Positions 25,464 through 35,100 are shown, counted from the first letter of the stretch. The stretch: 64,000 bases of DNA from Candidatus Gastranaerophilales bacterium (GCA_947625305.1 CANQNW010000003.1:147074-211073), one strand, 5' to 3'. Notes: generated by a model not told the origin, from the sequence alone. Numbers and translations: made by a program.

Positions 25464-26793
25464 ATTCTTTAAACACTTCTCCTCTGTGTTCATAGCTGTT
25501 AAACATATCATAACTTGCGCAAGCTGGCGATAATAAAACAACCTCGTCATTTAAAGTTAAGGAAATATCAACTGCCTGCTGGAGCGAAGCGGCATCAATT
25601 ATATTATTAAAGCCGTTTTTCCGCATATTTTCTTTAAATCTTTGAGCCGCCTCGCCTATTAAGATTACGGTTGAGACGTATTTATTAACATAGTCCGTGC
25701 AAAATTCGGTTAAATCGGTATTTTTATCCCTTCCTCCTGCAATAAGAGTAAGTTTTTTACCGTCAAAAGCTTTTAATGCAACAAAAGAGGCTTCAGGATT
25801 CGTAGCTTTGGAATCATTATAAAAAGCTTTCCCTTGGACGTCTGCAACATATTCAATTCTGTGTTCTACAGGTTTAAACGACATAATTTGCTGTTTTATA
25901 TGTTCATTTGATATCCCGATTAATTTTGCTATGACTATTGCACACATTGTGTTTTGATAATTATGTTCGCCGACAAGCGGAATATCAGAGAGTTTAATAA
26001 TTTCTTCCTCCGTATTTCTTTTAAAATAAATCGAATTATTTTTAATATAACAGCAGTTTTTATCCGTTTCACGGGCATAAATATATTTTTCGCCCGAATA
26101 TGTTTTGGAAAACTCAAATATTTTCTCATCAGCACCGCTAAATACCGCATACATAGGCTGTTTATAATCTTTAAAAAGACTTGTTTTTGCCTCGAAATAC
26201 TTATCAAGTCCGCCGTGCCAATCTATATGATCGGGAGTAAAAGTAAGAAAACAAGCTATCTGCGGACGAAATGTCGGAGATGTGGCAAGCTGAAAAGAAC
26301 TTGCTTCGCAAACAAAATAATCTGGTTTTTTATCCAGTAAAGAAGTGGGCGGAACACCGATATTTCCGCAAACAGGCGCATTATATTCGCTTGAGAGAAT
26401 GTGAGATGTTAAATATGTTGTGGTGGTTTTTCCGTTTGTTCCCGTAATGGCTATAAAAGGCGAATCAGCCTCAAGATAGGCAAGTTCAACTTCTCCTATT
26501 ACATTAATATTTTTTTCTTTTAATCTTGCAAAAATCTCACTTTTAGGCGGAATTCCGGGGCTTGTAATCGCAATATAAGAGTCATTAATAAATTCATCAC
26601 TGTGTCCGCCCGTTTCTACTTTTATACCTTCATTTTCAAGTTCTTTAACCATTTCCCTGTCTTTATCTTCAAGCGGTTTAAACTCTGTTATAAAGCATTG
26701 AGCGCCTTTGGAATTCAAATATTTTGCAGCCGAAACTCCGCTTTTACTAAGACCCAATATTAAAACTTTTTTGTCAATCCATTTTCTTTTCAT
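25444..26793 (-). CDS. murD: UDP-N-acetylmuramoylalanine--D-glutamate ligase
   Basis: Adds D-glutamate to UDP-MurNAc-L-Ala in the cytoplasm. 449 residues in the usual three domains. An N-terminal UDP-binding Rossmann part starts at KVLILGLSKSGVSAAKYL (9-26). The central ATPase domain has GTNGKTTTT (about 117-125) and a SSFQLATSP segment (about 165-173). The C-terminal domain carries AGGRDKNTDLT (about 352-362) and SPACASYDMF (about 420-429), which is the diagnostic MurD ending. It follows mraY after 6 nt and overlaps ftsW. Confidence 0.96.
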   Translation of the reverse strand: MKRKWIDKKVLILGLSKSGVSAAKYLNSKGAQCFITEFKPLEDKDREMVKELENEGIKVETGGHSDEFINDSYIAITSPGIPPKSEIFARLKEKNINVIGEVELAYLEADSPFIAITGTNGKTTTTYLTSHILSSEYNAPVCGNIGVPPTSLLDKKPDYFVCEASSFQLATSPTFRPQIACFLTFTPDHIDWHGGLDKYFEAKTSLFKDYKQPMYAVFSGADEKIFEFSKTYSGEKYIYARETDKNCCYIKNNSIYFKRNTEEEIIKLSDIPLVGEHNYQNTMCAIVIAKLIGISNEHIKQQIMSFKPVEHRIEYVADVQGKAFYNDSKATNPEASFVALKAFDGKKLTLIAGGRDKNTDLTEFCTDYVNKYVSTVILIGEAAQRFKENMRKNGFNNIIDAASLQQAVDISLTLNDEVVLLSPACASYDMFNSYEHRGEVFKEYVKSKL

Positions 26794-26799
26794 AATTCC

Positions 26800-27774
26800 C
26801 TACCATAAGTAATTAAATAAAATAACAGCGATTGTACAGAATATCAAACTAACGAGCGAAAATACAATAACGATTTTATTCTCGCTCCACCCCGAAAGCT
26901 CAAAATGATGATGTATAGGGCTCATTTTAAACACTCTTTTCCCCGTCAGTTTAAAGCTTGTAACTTGAATTATAACAGACATTGTTTCACAAAAGAAAAG
27001 AAAGCCTATTAACAAAATCCAAAGTTCAAATTTTCCCATAACAGCAAGCACTGCCAATAGCCCGCCAAGCGCTAAAGAACCTGTATCACCCATAAATACT
27101 TTAGCGGGATACTTGTTAAAGTATAAAAAGCCGATAACAGCACCAACCGTAGCAGCTGATATTATCGCCAAATCAGCCTGACCCGTAATTGCAGAAACTA
27201 TTGCACAAGCGGTAAATGCTACAGCACAGTTTGCAGAGGCAAGCCCGTCTAATCCGTCCGTTAAATTAACGGCATTAGATACCCCTGTTATAAAAAACAG
27301 TGCGAAAAACGGATAAAAATAATGCAAATCAAAACTGAACTGACCTAAACTTAAATAAGTCTGCCCCGTAACAGTCATATATGCGGCAGGCAAAAGCCCG
27401 ATTGCTATTTGGAAAAATAATTTATTCCTCGGAGTTAAACCCGCTTTATTTTCTTTATGCTTAATTTTTCCCAAATCATCTTTTAAACCTGCAAGCATAA
27501 AGAATAAAAATGTCATTAGTATTATCATGGCTGAAGGTGTAAGGCTTTGATTCATAGTCAATACCGCAAGTGATGCCATAATAATTGATACAACAATAAA
27601 AACTCCGCCCGTTGTAGGTGTTCCTGCTTTTTTTGCATGATTTTCAGGAGCATCCTCTAAAATATACTGGGTATACATTTTTTTCTTAAGAAAATCAATA
27701 TAAACAACCCCGAATAACAGAGTTAAAACAAAAGCCACAAGCAGAGCAACTATTATTAATATATTAAATCCCAT
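26800..27774 (-). CDS. mraY: Phospho-N-acetylmuramoyl-pentapeptide-transferase
   Basis: Forms lipid I by linking phospho-MurNAc-pentapeptide to undecaprenyl phosphate in the cytoplasmic membrane. 324 residues with about ten membrane helices. The conserved acidic and histidine motifs are all visible: AGLKDDLGK (about 95-103, the DD pair), NLTDGLDGLA (about 170-179), FMGDTGSLALGG (about 230-241) and MSPIHHHFELSG (about 284-295). Overlaps murF by one base and is followed by murD after 6 nt. Confidence 0.96.
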   Translation of the reverse strand: MGFNILIIVALLVAFVLTLLFGVVYIDFLKKKMYTQYILEDAPENHAKKAGTPTTGGVFIVVSIIMASLAVLTMNQSLTPSAMIILMTFLFFMLAGLKDDLGKIKHKENKAGLTPRNKLFFQIAIGLLPAAYMTVTGQTYLSLGQFSFDLHYFYPFFALFFITGVSNAVNLTDGLDGLASANCAVAFTACAIVSAITGQADLAIISAATVGAVIGFLYFNKYPAKVFMGDTGSLALGGLLAVLAVMGKFELWILLIGFLFFCETMSVIIQVTSFKLTGKRVFKMSPIHHHFELSGWSENKIVIVFSLVSLIFCTIAVILFNYLW

Positions 27775-29093
27775 TATTTATTTAACTCCTCAATAATATC
27801 TTCAAATTTCATAAATCTTGATGCCTTTAAAAGTATATTGGAATTCTTAGGAAGTTTATTTTTAATAAAATCCGCAAGCTCTTTTTTACTTTCAAAATGA
27901 ATTGTTTTAACCTTAGAGGGATTTATAAATTTCGCAAGTTCCCCCGTTGTTAAAACATAATCACATTCGTAATTATCAATAAATTCGCCTGTTTTTGTAT
28001 GATATTCTTCTTCATTTAACCCAAGTTCACCCATATCCCCTAAAACTAACGATTTAGGCGAAGGGGTATAAGATAAAAATGTATTTATGGCAGCTTTTAC
28101 GGATTCAGGGTTTGAATTATAGCTGTCATTAATAATTTTAAACCCTTTTATTTCTTGAACGTCCCATCTTTTTTCTATCGGCGAAAATTCTTCAAGACCA
28201 TTTGCAATAATATCTTCACTAAGCCCTGCAAATAAACCTGCCTCAATAACGGCAAGCGCATTTTGAATATTATGCTCGCCCGCTGCATTTAATTTATATT
28301 CATATCCTTTATAATTAAATTTGCAAGAAAATGCAGTCATTTCAAGTATTTTTAAATTTTTATCATTAAGGCTGAAATAAATTGTATTTTGCTTATTATC
28401 ATTCACCTGCCTGATTAAAGGGTTATCATGCGCAATTAAAATCCCGTTTTGCTTAATATAGTGAGCGATTTCAAACTTAGCTTTTGCTATATTTAAAAGA
28501 GAACCCAATCTGCCTATATGTGCGCTGCCCGCATTAACAATAATACCGATATCAGGCTCAGAATACTTTGAAAGTAAATCTATTTCTCCAAAACCTCTCA
28601 TTCCCATTTCAACAATTAAATATTTAGTCGAAGGTTCAAGAGAAGAAAGTGTCTGGCATAGGCCTATTTCATTATTATGATTTAATATTGATTTAACGGT
28701 TTCACCCGCATTTTTAAAAACACAAAAAAGCATTTCTTTAACGGTTGTTTTTCCGCTGCTCCCCGTAACTGCTATTGTATAAGGATTAATCTTATTTTTA
28801 TAAAAATGAGCAAGCTTTAAATAAGTTTCTTTAGTGTCTTTAACATAAAGAATTATTTTAGAATTATCAAAAATTTTCGTTTTATCCGAAGTAAAATACC
28901 CTTCGGCACCGCTATTGAGCGCATTTTGAATAAAATTTTCACCGTCAAAATTCTCACCCTTAAGCGGAATATAAATTTCGCCCGCTTTTATTGTTCTTGT
29001 ATCGGTTGAAAAGGCAAATAAATCTATAGCCTCATCCCCTTTTAAAAGTTGCGCCCCGCTTGCTTTAATTATCTCACCTAAACTAAGTTTCAT
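27774..29093 (-). CDS. murF: UDP-MurNAc-tripeptide--D-alanyl-D-alanine ligase
   Basis: Adds the D-Ala-D-Ala dipeptide, the last cytoplasmic step of the muropeptide. 439 residues. The ATP loop is GSSGKTTVKE (about 110-119), followed by NHNNEIGLC (about 138-146), EMGMRGFGEIDLLS (about 162-175), the sequence NDSYNSNPESV (about 316-326) and LGDMGELG (about 347-354), all family landmarks. It is the first gene of the minus-strand cell-wall unit. murC, murE and murB are not in this window. Confidence 0.96.
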   Translation of the reverse strand: MKLSLGEIIKASGAQLLKGDEAIDLFAFSTDTRTIKAGEIYIPLKGENFDGENFIQNALNSGAEGYFTSDKTKIFDNSKIILYVKDTKETYLKLAHFYKNKINPYTIAVTGSSGKTTVKEMLFCVFKNAGETVKSILNHNNEIGLCQTLSSLEPSTKYLIVEMGMRGFGEIDLLSKYSEPDIGIIVNAGSAHIGRLGSLLNIAKAKFEIAHYIKQNGILIAHDNPLIRQVNDNKQNTIYFSLNDKNLKILEMTAFSCKFNYKGYEYKLNAAGEHNIQNALAVIEAGLFAGLSEDIIANGLEEFSPIEKRWDVQEIKGFKIINDSYNSNPESVKAAINTFLSYTPSPKSLVLGDMGELGLNEEEYHTKTGEFIDNYECDYVLTTGELAKFINPSKVKTIHFESKKELADFIKNKLPKNSNILLKASRFMKFEDIIEELNK

Positions 29094-29165
29094 AATTATC
29101 CCCTGAATACATTTATTTTAACATAAATATTACAAGGGAGTATTAGAAATTTTAATACTTAGAAA

Positions 29166-29567
29166 TTATTCCGCATAGCCTGACGGTATCAGTTGTTGAG
29201 AAGAACTGTCTTTATCTACATAATAGTAATCAGATGCCTCTCTTGATGCCCTGTTATATTTTTTTTCATCATAATTTTTAGTAGTTTTTTTAGTATCTTT
29301 AACTACATTCCATTTTTTACCAACCAATTCTTTTCTAAATTCTTTGCTTAACAAAGTCAAATGATATGTACTTAATTGAGGATCTCTTTTTCGTTCATAA
29401 GAATTTAAATTTGAATCATAAACCATATCATCAATTCTTTCATCAGGTCTTGAAGAACGGGAATAAACAATTCTGTCTTTTTCATCATTTACTATGATTT
29501 TAGAGGCAAAACACGGTATTGATGATAATAATGTTAAAAACATAATTAATAAACAAATTTTTTTCAT
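29166..29567 (-). CDS. Small exported protein, unknown function
   Basis: 133 residues. A clear signal peptide (MKKICLLIMFLTLLSSIPCFA, cut after about residue 21) precedes a very polar mature part rich in Lys, Asp, Ser and Tyr, with no cysteine after cleavage and no known motif. The start has GAGG 5 nt upstream. It is monocistronic between murF and the divergent gene at 29744. Confidence 0.7.
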   Translation of the reverse strand: MKKICLLIMFLTLLSSIPCFASKIIVNDEKDRIVYSRSSRPDERIDDMVYDSNLNSYERKRDPQLSTYHLTLLSKEFRKELVGKKWNVVKDTKKTTKNYDEKKYNRASREASDYYYVDKDSSSQQLIPSGYAE

Positions 29568-29743
29568 AATTCCTCACTGAATTTAAATTTATTCTTTAAT
29601 TATAATAACATTTTATTTCAAGTTTTAACAATATGTTTAAAGATAATTTTTTGTAACAAAAAACTTAATAAAAGTTTTTTTAATGTAAATTTTGAGTTGA
29701 AAAAATACTTTATATACATGTGTAGAAAAGGAACATAAGTATA

Positions 29744-30850
29744 ATGATTAATTCAATAGATGCAAATTATGCAGTAAATCAAGCATCAGGGCAAATTCGC
29801 AAAACGGTTTCAAAAACAGCGGTAAATGCAGGAGTTAAAGCAGCAGAACAAACTTCTGAAACATTTTCAAGTACATTAAAAAGCGGAATAACAGGAACTG
29901 CAATGTACCAAGGAATTCCGTTAGTTAATTTTATAAAAAGAGCAATTAAAATTCCTGAAGTTATAACTACAGACGGTATTAATATTAATACAAAAGCTGT
30001 ATTGCAGAACATGGATAAAAATATACTTGAATCATTTAAAAATATATTTAAAGGAAAAGACGGTTCATTTGTTCAAAGATTTTTAAATTTTCTTAATCAA
30101 TCCGAAAAAAATCAAAAAAATTTCTCTAATTTTAAAGAAGTTTTATCTGCACAGAAATCGGTAAATAAAATTGCAGCGAAAGGCACTGAAGATGTAGTGA
30201 AGGCAGCGCAGAAAAATTTATCCGGTTCTGTCAGCAAATTTATAAATCCCAGAAAATATGCGGCCGAAACAGTTGCAGATTTGACAAAAGAGTTAAAAGA
30301 AACTTCAGGATTTAAAAAATTATTTAAATCTTTTGAATTAAAAAATGCGGTAAAGAATTTAGACAAGCTTGAAAAAGGCGCTAAAAGCACAAGCAAATTA
30401 GGCAAGCTTATGAAGAGCAGCGGTGCTAAAGGCATGCTGATATTAAGCGGAGTTGTTGAACTTTTCACCGAAGTAAGACCTGCATTTAAAGAACTTGGTG
30501 TAAAAAAAGGATTAAAACAATTAGGTAAATCTACTATAAAAGTATTAGGTGATACATTCGGATATGTTGCAGGCAGTCAATTAGGTACGGCTGCAGGAAG
30601 TTTAGCAGGTGCATTTGCAGCCGCAAAAATAGCAGCAATAACAGGAACGGCAGTAGCACCCGGAGTTGGTACGGTAATCGGAAGTTTATGCGGATTTGCA
30701 TGCGGTTTATTAGGTTCTTGGGCAGTAAGAAAAGTTATTTCTCCACTTACAAAAAGTGAAAGAGATATTGCAAAAGAACAAGAGCCTCAAGTTCAAGATA
30801 ATCCTTTTGCAGAATTCCCGACTTATGAATTAAACACATATTTAGCATAA
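29744..30850 (+). CDS. Glycine-zipper protein of unknown function
   Basis: 368 residues without a signal peptide. The first 250 residues are helical, basic and Ala/Ser/Lys-rich. Residues about 272-328 form a long Gly/Ala hydrophobic stretch with small residues every fourth position (GTAAGSLAGAFAAAKIAA, then GTVIGSLCGFACGLLGSW), the pattern of a glycine-zipper membrane hairpin found in some pore-forming and envelope proteins. The tail is acidic. AAAAGGAAC lies about 10 nt upstream of the ATG, and a strong terminator follows. I do not recognise the family. An effector, toxin or structural membrane protein are all possible. Confidence 0.65.
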   Translation: MINSIDANYAVNQASGQIRKTVSKTAVNAGVKAAEQTSETFSSTLKSGITGTAMYQGIPLVNFIKRAIKIPEVITTDGININTKAVLQNMDKNILESFKNIFKGKDGSFVQRFLNFLNQSEKNQKNFSNFKEVLSAQKSVNKIAAKGTEDVVKAAQKNLSGSVSKFINPRKYAAETVADLTKELKETSGFKKLFKSFELKNAVKNLDKLEKGAKSTSKLGKLMKSSGAKGMLILSGVVELFTEVRPAFKELGVKKGLKQLGKSTIKVLGDTFGYVAGSQLGTAAGSLAGAFAAAKIAAITGTAVAPGVGTVIGSLCGFACGLLGSWAVRKVISPLTKSERDIAKEQEPQVQDNPFAEFPTYELNTYLA

Positions 30851-30868
30851 ATCAGATATAAAAGTTTC

Positions 30869-30897
30869 AAGTCCGTTTAATATTAAGCGGACTTTTC
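30869..30897 (+). terminator. Intrinsic terminator after the glycine-zipper gene
   Basis: AAGTCCGTTTA (30869-30879) pairs with TAAGCGGACTT (30884-30894), an 11-bp stem with one G-U pair and a 4-nt loop, followed by TTTT. It ends transcription of the gene that stops at 30850. The remainder up to 31092 is AT-rich leader with no clear gene. Confidence 0.8.
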
Positions 30898-31092
30898 GTA
30901 TTATTTGCAAAATAAAATGCGACATAAAGCCGCATAAGTCAAGAAAGGAATGGTTAGACTATTAATTTATTTGTATTATTACACAATATTGTATAGTACG
31001 CAAATTAATGCATATTTGTTAACATTTCTTAACATTGTGTTTAAAAGTATTAAAGATAATATACTTAAAACTATCGGAGGTTTTTGTATATT

Positions 31093-32235
31093 ATGGAAAA
31101 AAGGCTGAATAACTGGTTTCAAAAACAGCTAATAAATGAAGAAACATATAATATTCTCTTAAAAGAAGTTAAAGAAGAAACGGAACACAGAAGAAAAGTA
31201 GGTCTGACCGTTACTTTTTATATTATAGGGATAATACTTTTCGGCTTAGGCATTGCATCTTTTATAGCAGCCAATGATTGGATTATTGATTTTCTTAACC
31301 GTAACGAAATAATAAAAATTTTATTGGTTTCCTTATTAACTTTATCATCGTTATATTTTGGCTGGAAAATGGCATATGTAAAAGAAAATTTTGTTAAATT
31401 GGGCAAAGCTTTAATATGCTTATCTTCAATTCTTATAGGCTGTACTTATATGTTAATAGGGCAAATTTATAATTTTAATGCTCACAGTTCTTTTTTAATG
31501 ATGCTTTGGTGCATTTCAATCGTGCCTTTAGCATATATATCCAGAGAAAAATTCGTTAATATTCTTGCAACAGGGGTCTTTATAGTCGGATTTATTTTAT
31601 ATTTAGCTGAAATTAATGTAAGGGAAGATTCCATAATATTTTATATTCCGATAATTTTAGGGGCATTTTTATATCTTTTGGGAGGCATTAATTATATTAA
31701 TGAAAAATACCATGAATTTGCGGTTTTTTATAAACTGCTGGGGTTAAAAGCAGTTTATATAACTCTTTTAATATTAACTTGCTGGGACTCATCTTATGAC
31801 TTAAACCATTGGCAATGTATTGTTCCTGTTGCCGTTTTAATGCTTATATACATTATCAACGGCATTATGAACAGACATAAAGACTCATTATATTTAACCG
31901 AGGGCATTTACTTCTTTTTATTACTTGCAGGACTTTTGGCAATAATTACTCCTGATGAAATTCCTGCTTTACCTGTTATATTAGGTGCTCATTTATTCTT
32001 AATAACAATGTTCTATTATGCCGTTCAATACGGATATAAATTTGAGAATGCAAAATTAATCAGTATGGCGCACGCCTTTATAGGAATATATTTATTTGTA
32101 ATGTTTTGCAGGTACGGCTGGAGTTTCTTTGATAAAACAATATTTTTCCTCTTAAGCGGAATTATTCTTATAACGATGGGAATTTTATTTGAGAGAAAAA
32201 GAAAAGAATTAAAAAAGGAATTAAATAATGGGTAA
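31093..32235 (+). CDS. DUF2157-family polytopic membrane protein
   Basis: About 380 residues. A charged cytoplasmic N-terminus (LNNWFQKQLINEETYNIL and following) is typical of DUF2157 proteins. It is followed by about ten to twelve hydrophobic helices from residue 40 on. The function of the family is unknown. I place the start at the ATG at 31093, 12 nt after GGAGG; a TTG at 31084 in frame is too close to that site. It overlaps the next gene by 8 nt. DUF2157 next to a GDYXXLXY protein is a known recurring pair, so they probably work together in the membrane. Confidence 0.85.
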   Translation: MEKRLNNWFQKQLINEETYNILLKEVKEETEHRRKVGLTVTFYIIGIILFGLGIASFIAANDWIIDFLNRNEIIKILLVSLLTLSSLYFGWKMAYVKENFVKLGKALICLSSILIGCTYMLIGQIYNFNAHSSFLMMLWCISIVPLAYISREKFVNILATGVFIVGFILYLAEINVREDSIIFYIPIILGAFLYLLGGINYINEKYHEFAVFYKLLGLKAVYITLLILTCWDSSYDLNHWQCIVPVAVLMLIYIINGIMNRHKDSLYLTEGIYFFLLLAGLLAIITPDEIPALPVILGAHLFLITMFYYAVQYGYKFENAKLISMAHAFIGIYLFVMFCRYGWSFFDKTIFFLLSGIILITMGILFERKRKELKKELNNG

Positions 32236-32716
32236 AAGTATTTTTTGTATAATAATCGGCTGGAGTGCAGTAATAATAGTATTAGTGCTTTATAATATAT
32301 TTCCGCTTTTGATGGGGAAAGAAGTTTTGCTTGAAATAAGACCCGTTGACCCCAGAGACCTTTTAAGAGGGGACTATGTTACTTTGGATTTTAATATTTC
32401 TCATTACGGTCAATACCGTCTGCCCTATAGAGATATAAATGTCATATTAAAAACCGATGAAAATAATGTTGCTGACATTGCTTTTGTAACTCAGGATAAT
32501 GACAAATCACTCGAAAAAGAATTATATTTAAAAGGTACAGTAACAAGAAACAGAATAAAATACGGAATTGAAAGTTATTTTGTAAAAGAAAATACGGGTC
32601 GTGAAATAGAGCGGAAAATAAACTCAAACTCTAAATCTTATGCAAGAGTAAAGATTGCACCTAACGGCAAAGCAAAAGTAATAGGACTTGAATTAAATAA
32701 GGAATTTAATAAATGA
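32228..32716 (+). CDS. GDYXXLXY-domain membrane protein
   Basis: 162 residues with an N-terminal membrane helix (about 6-27) and an external domain carrying the family signature RPVDPRDLLRGDYVTLDF (about 38-55; GDY followed by an L and an aromatic). The domain resembles a beta-barrel-like fold of unknown function. It overlaps DUF2157 upstream by 8 nt and tyrA downstream by 4 nt, so all three are probably co-translated. Confidence 0.85.
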   Translation: MGKSIFCIIIGWSAVIIVLVLYNIFPLLMGKEVLLEIRPVDPRDLLRGDYVTLDFNISHYGQYRLPYRDINVILKTDENNVADIAFVTQDNDKSLEKELYLKGTVTRNRIKYGIESYFVKENTGREIERKINSNSKSYARVKIAPNGKAKVIGLELNKEFNK

Positions 32717-33525
32717 AAATAGGTATTATATCTTTAGGACTTATCGGTGGTTCTTTGTTTAAGTGTTTATCAAGAACCGAATATGAAATTTACGGAGTAA
32801 CACGCAATAAAGACTCCATAGAAAAAGCAAAACATTGGGCTGATAATGTATCTGATGATATTAATATAATATCATCCTGTGATGTAGTATTTATAGCTTC
32901 ACCTATAAATAAAACAACAGAAATACTTGATAAATTAGAAAACATAGTAAGCCCAAATACTATTGTTTTAGATTGCGCAAGTGTAAAAGAATTTGTAATG
33001 CAAAAACAAAGACCATACAAATTTATAGGTTCTCATCCTATGGCAGGGACAGAGTTTTCAGGCTATGATGCCTCGTTTAAAGAATTGTTTGAAGGGGCAA
33101 AATGGGTTTTAACTCCCTCTAAGGATATATCTCAAAGTGATATTGAAACTGTTGAAAAAATTATAAGAAAGACAGGAGCAACAACAATCATTACAACGGC
33201 AAAAGAACATGATGAAGCGGTATCTTTAATAAGCCACATGCCTGCAATCGTATCAAGAGCTATATTTAAAACGGCTCAAGGAAACCCGCTTGCGCTGAAG
33301 CTTGCCTCATCAGGATTTAGAGATATGACAAGGCTTTCAATGTCTAATATTGAAATGATAAGAGATATGCAGACATATAATAAAGAAAATATAGAAAAAG
33401 CCGTTAAAGAGATTATTAAAAATTTAAATTATTTAAAAGATACACAAGATATCAATCTCATAAAAGAAATTAAACAGCAAAGAGAGTTGATGTACTCAAG
33501 CGAAGGCAAAAATATGACAAAATAA
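32713..33525 (+). CDS. tyrA: Prephenate (or arogenate) dehydrogenase
   Basis: NAD(P)-dependent oxidative decarboxylation in tyrosine synthesis. 270 residues, the short monofunctional form. Features are the Rossmann loop ISLGLIGGSL (5-14), SHPMAGTEFSGYDAS (about 101-115) and the catalytic-histidine region SLISHMPAIVSRA (about 172-184). There is no fused chorismate mutase or ACT domain, so feedback control by tyrosine may be absent or reside in the core. Cyanobacteria and relatives often use arogenate; the sequence alone does not decide. It is the third gene of the DUF2157-GDYXXLXY unit. Confidence 0.92.
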   Translation: MKIGIISLGLIGGSLFKCLSRTEYEIYGVTRNKDSIEKAKHWADNVSDDINIISSCDVVFIASPINKTTEILDKLENIVSPNTIVLDCASVKEFVMQKQRPYKFIGSHPMAGTEFSGYDASFKELFEGAKWVLTPSKDISQSDIETVEKIIRKTGATTIITTAKEHDEAVSLISHMPAIVSRAIFKTAQGNPLALKLASSGFRDMTRLSMSNIEMIRDMQTYNKENIEKAVKEIIKNLNYLKDTQDINLIKEIKQQRELMYSSEGKNMTK

Positions 33526-33756
33526 AAAACCGATAAATATCGGTTAAGTTCATTATATATCAGAGAGAAGAACAGGGATAAGAAAACACTTATTTATTCC
33601 CTTATATAAATAAACTTCCACATGATTTTTTATTTTAATCGTGTAAAAAGTACACTTGTAACATTTCTTTACAATTAAGGATTAATTCATAAGGGTAATA
33701 CAAGAAAATAAAACAGTTTAAGGCATTTTATAAAATTTGTGGTAATATAAAACATT

Positions 33757-34440
33757 ATGAAATACAAATCGAGATTAAATCAAATACATAATTTACCCGG
33801 CACACTGATATGTGTTGAAGGGATAGACGGTTCAGGCAAATCCACCCAGCTGGCGATATTACGTGACTGGCTGAAATCTTTAAAGCAGGATGTAATATTT
33901 ACGGAATGGAATTCATCGGATTTAATATCCCAGACAACAAAGCTGGCAAAGAAAAAGAATTTATTAAGCCCGAGGACATTTTCACTCTTGCATGCGGTAG
34001 ATTTTGCTGACAGACTGGAGCAGATAATAATTCCCGCTCTAAAGGCTGGTTTTATTGTGCTTGCCGACAGATATGTTTATACTGCATTTGCAAGAGATGT
34101 AGCAAGAGGTGTTGATAGGGATTGGGTCAGAAAGGTGTACGGATTTGCCGTAAGACCTGATTTAACATTATATTTTAATGTAACGGAAGAAGTATCCTTA
34201 GAGAGAATTTGCGCTAACCGCTCACCAAAGTTTTATGAAGCGGGAATGGATTTAAAAATAAGCAATGACCCTTATGAAAGCTATAAAATTTTCCAAAAGC
34301 GGGTTAATGATGAGTACAAAAAGATGATAAAAGAATACTCGCTTGTAGAAATAGATGCGAATGACAGCATACACAATAAACAATTATTTTTTAGAGAAAA
34401 AGTAAAAGAAGTTCTTGCTCAAAAAGGAATAACACTGTAG
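33757..34440 (+). CDS. Thymidylate-kinase-like P-loop kinase, first of a tandem pair
   Basis: 227 residues with the thymidylate kinase fold: Walker A GIDGSGKST (22-30), a DR motif in ADRYVYTAFARD (about 106-117) and a late RVNDEYKKMIKEY region. The usual REPGGT nucleotide-contact motif is replaced by TEWNSSD (about 48-54). Such divergent copies may phosphorylate dTMP less specifically, or another (deoxy)nucleotide. The stop abuts the ATG of the second copy at 34441. The two proteins align along their length, with 11 of 12 positions identical in the ADFADRLEQ.IIPAL region. Confidence 0.85.
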   Translation: MKYKSRLNQIHNLPGTLICVEGIDGSGKSTQLAILRDWLKSLKQDVIFTEWNSSDLISQTTKLAKKKNLLSPRTFSLLHAVDFADRLEQIIIPALKAGFIVLADRYVYTAFARDVARGVDRDWVRKVYGFAVRPDLTLYFNVTEEVSLERICANRSPKFYEAGMDLKISNDPYESYKIFQKRVNDEYKKMIKEYSLVEIDANDSIHNKQLFFREKVKEVLAQKGITL

Positions 34441-35100
34441 ATGGCAAAATATAAATCAAAACACGGCTATGAAGGCTTATTAATAGTAATAGAAGGAACT
34501 GATGGTTCCGGAAAATCCACCCAGATTGAGAAATTAAAAAGGTGGATAGAAGACCAATCATACGGTGTTATGGTAAGCGAATGGAAAACATCAAAATTCA
34601 TAGCCGATGCCATTAATGATGCAAAGGATAGAAACCTATTAAATGCAACTACATTCAGTTTATTATATGCGGCAGATTTTGCTGACAGGCTTGAACAGGT
34701 TATAATACCTGCATTAAAAGCAGGGTTTGTAGTCATTTTAGACAGATATGTATATACCGCATATGCTCGTGATGTTGTAAGAGGACACAATATAGAATGG
34801 CTTAAAAACCTATATGATTATGCCCCCGAGCCTGACATGGTATTTTACCTTGATGTTCCCGTAGAAATACTGTTAAAAAGAATTATAGGAACAACCGGGC
34901 TTGATTATTGGGAATCCGGAAGAGATATAGGTTTAAGCAGCGATTTTTATAAAAGCTTTCAAATTTATCAGGGCAAATGCCTTGATGAATATCATAAAAT
35001 GATAAAAGAATACGGATTTATTTCTATTGACGGTACATTAAGCATAAAAGATATTCATAAAAAAATAATTTCTGAAGTTAAAAACCTGCTAGAAGTCTAA
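34441..35100 (+). CDS. Thymidylate-kinase-like P-loop kinase, second of a tandem pair
   Basis: 219 residues, a paralogue of the gene directly before it (no intergenic space). Walker A GTDGSGKST (19-27); SEWKTSKF stands where REPGGT is expected; DRYVYTAYARDVVRG (about 101-115) is shared with the first copy. The residues after the DR motif (Tyr-Val-Tyr-Thr, against the usual Ser...Ala-Tyr-Gln) differ from classical dTMP kinase in both copies. The tight pairing suggests a heteromer or two related substrates. No other thymidylate kinase is in the window, so one of the two may be the housekeeping enzyme. Confidence 0.85.
   Translation: MAKYKSKHGYEGLLIVIEGTDGSGKSTQIEKLKRWIEDQSYGVMVSEWKTSKFIADAINDAKDRNLLNATTFSLLYAADFADRLEQVIIPALKAGFVVILDRYVYTAYARDVVRGHNIEWLKNLYDYAPEPDMVFYLDVPVEILLKRIIGTTGLDYWESGRDIGLSSDFYKSFQIYQGKCLDEYHKMIKEYGFISIDGTLSIKDIHKKIISEVKNLLEV

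Noticed and set aside
25954..26340. A 128-codon plus-strand frame inside murD
   Set aside because: It is a shadow of murD, whose motifs are continuous on the minus strand.
29658..29680. AAAAAACTT...AAGTTTTTT hairpin between two divergent genes
   Set aside because: It is AT-only and short, lies between divergent starts where a terminator makes little sense, and is probably compositional.
30950..31108. A 52-codon frame opening at 30950 after AAAGGA
   Set aside because: The ribosome binding site is too close to the ATG, the product is a low-complexity Tyr/Leu/Ile string, and it runs into the DUF2157 gene in another frame.
33529..33545. AACCGATAAATATCGGTT hairpin after tyrA as a terminator
   Set aside because: It is a stable small palindrome, but no T tract follows on either strand.
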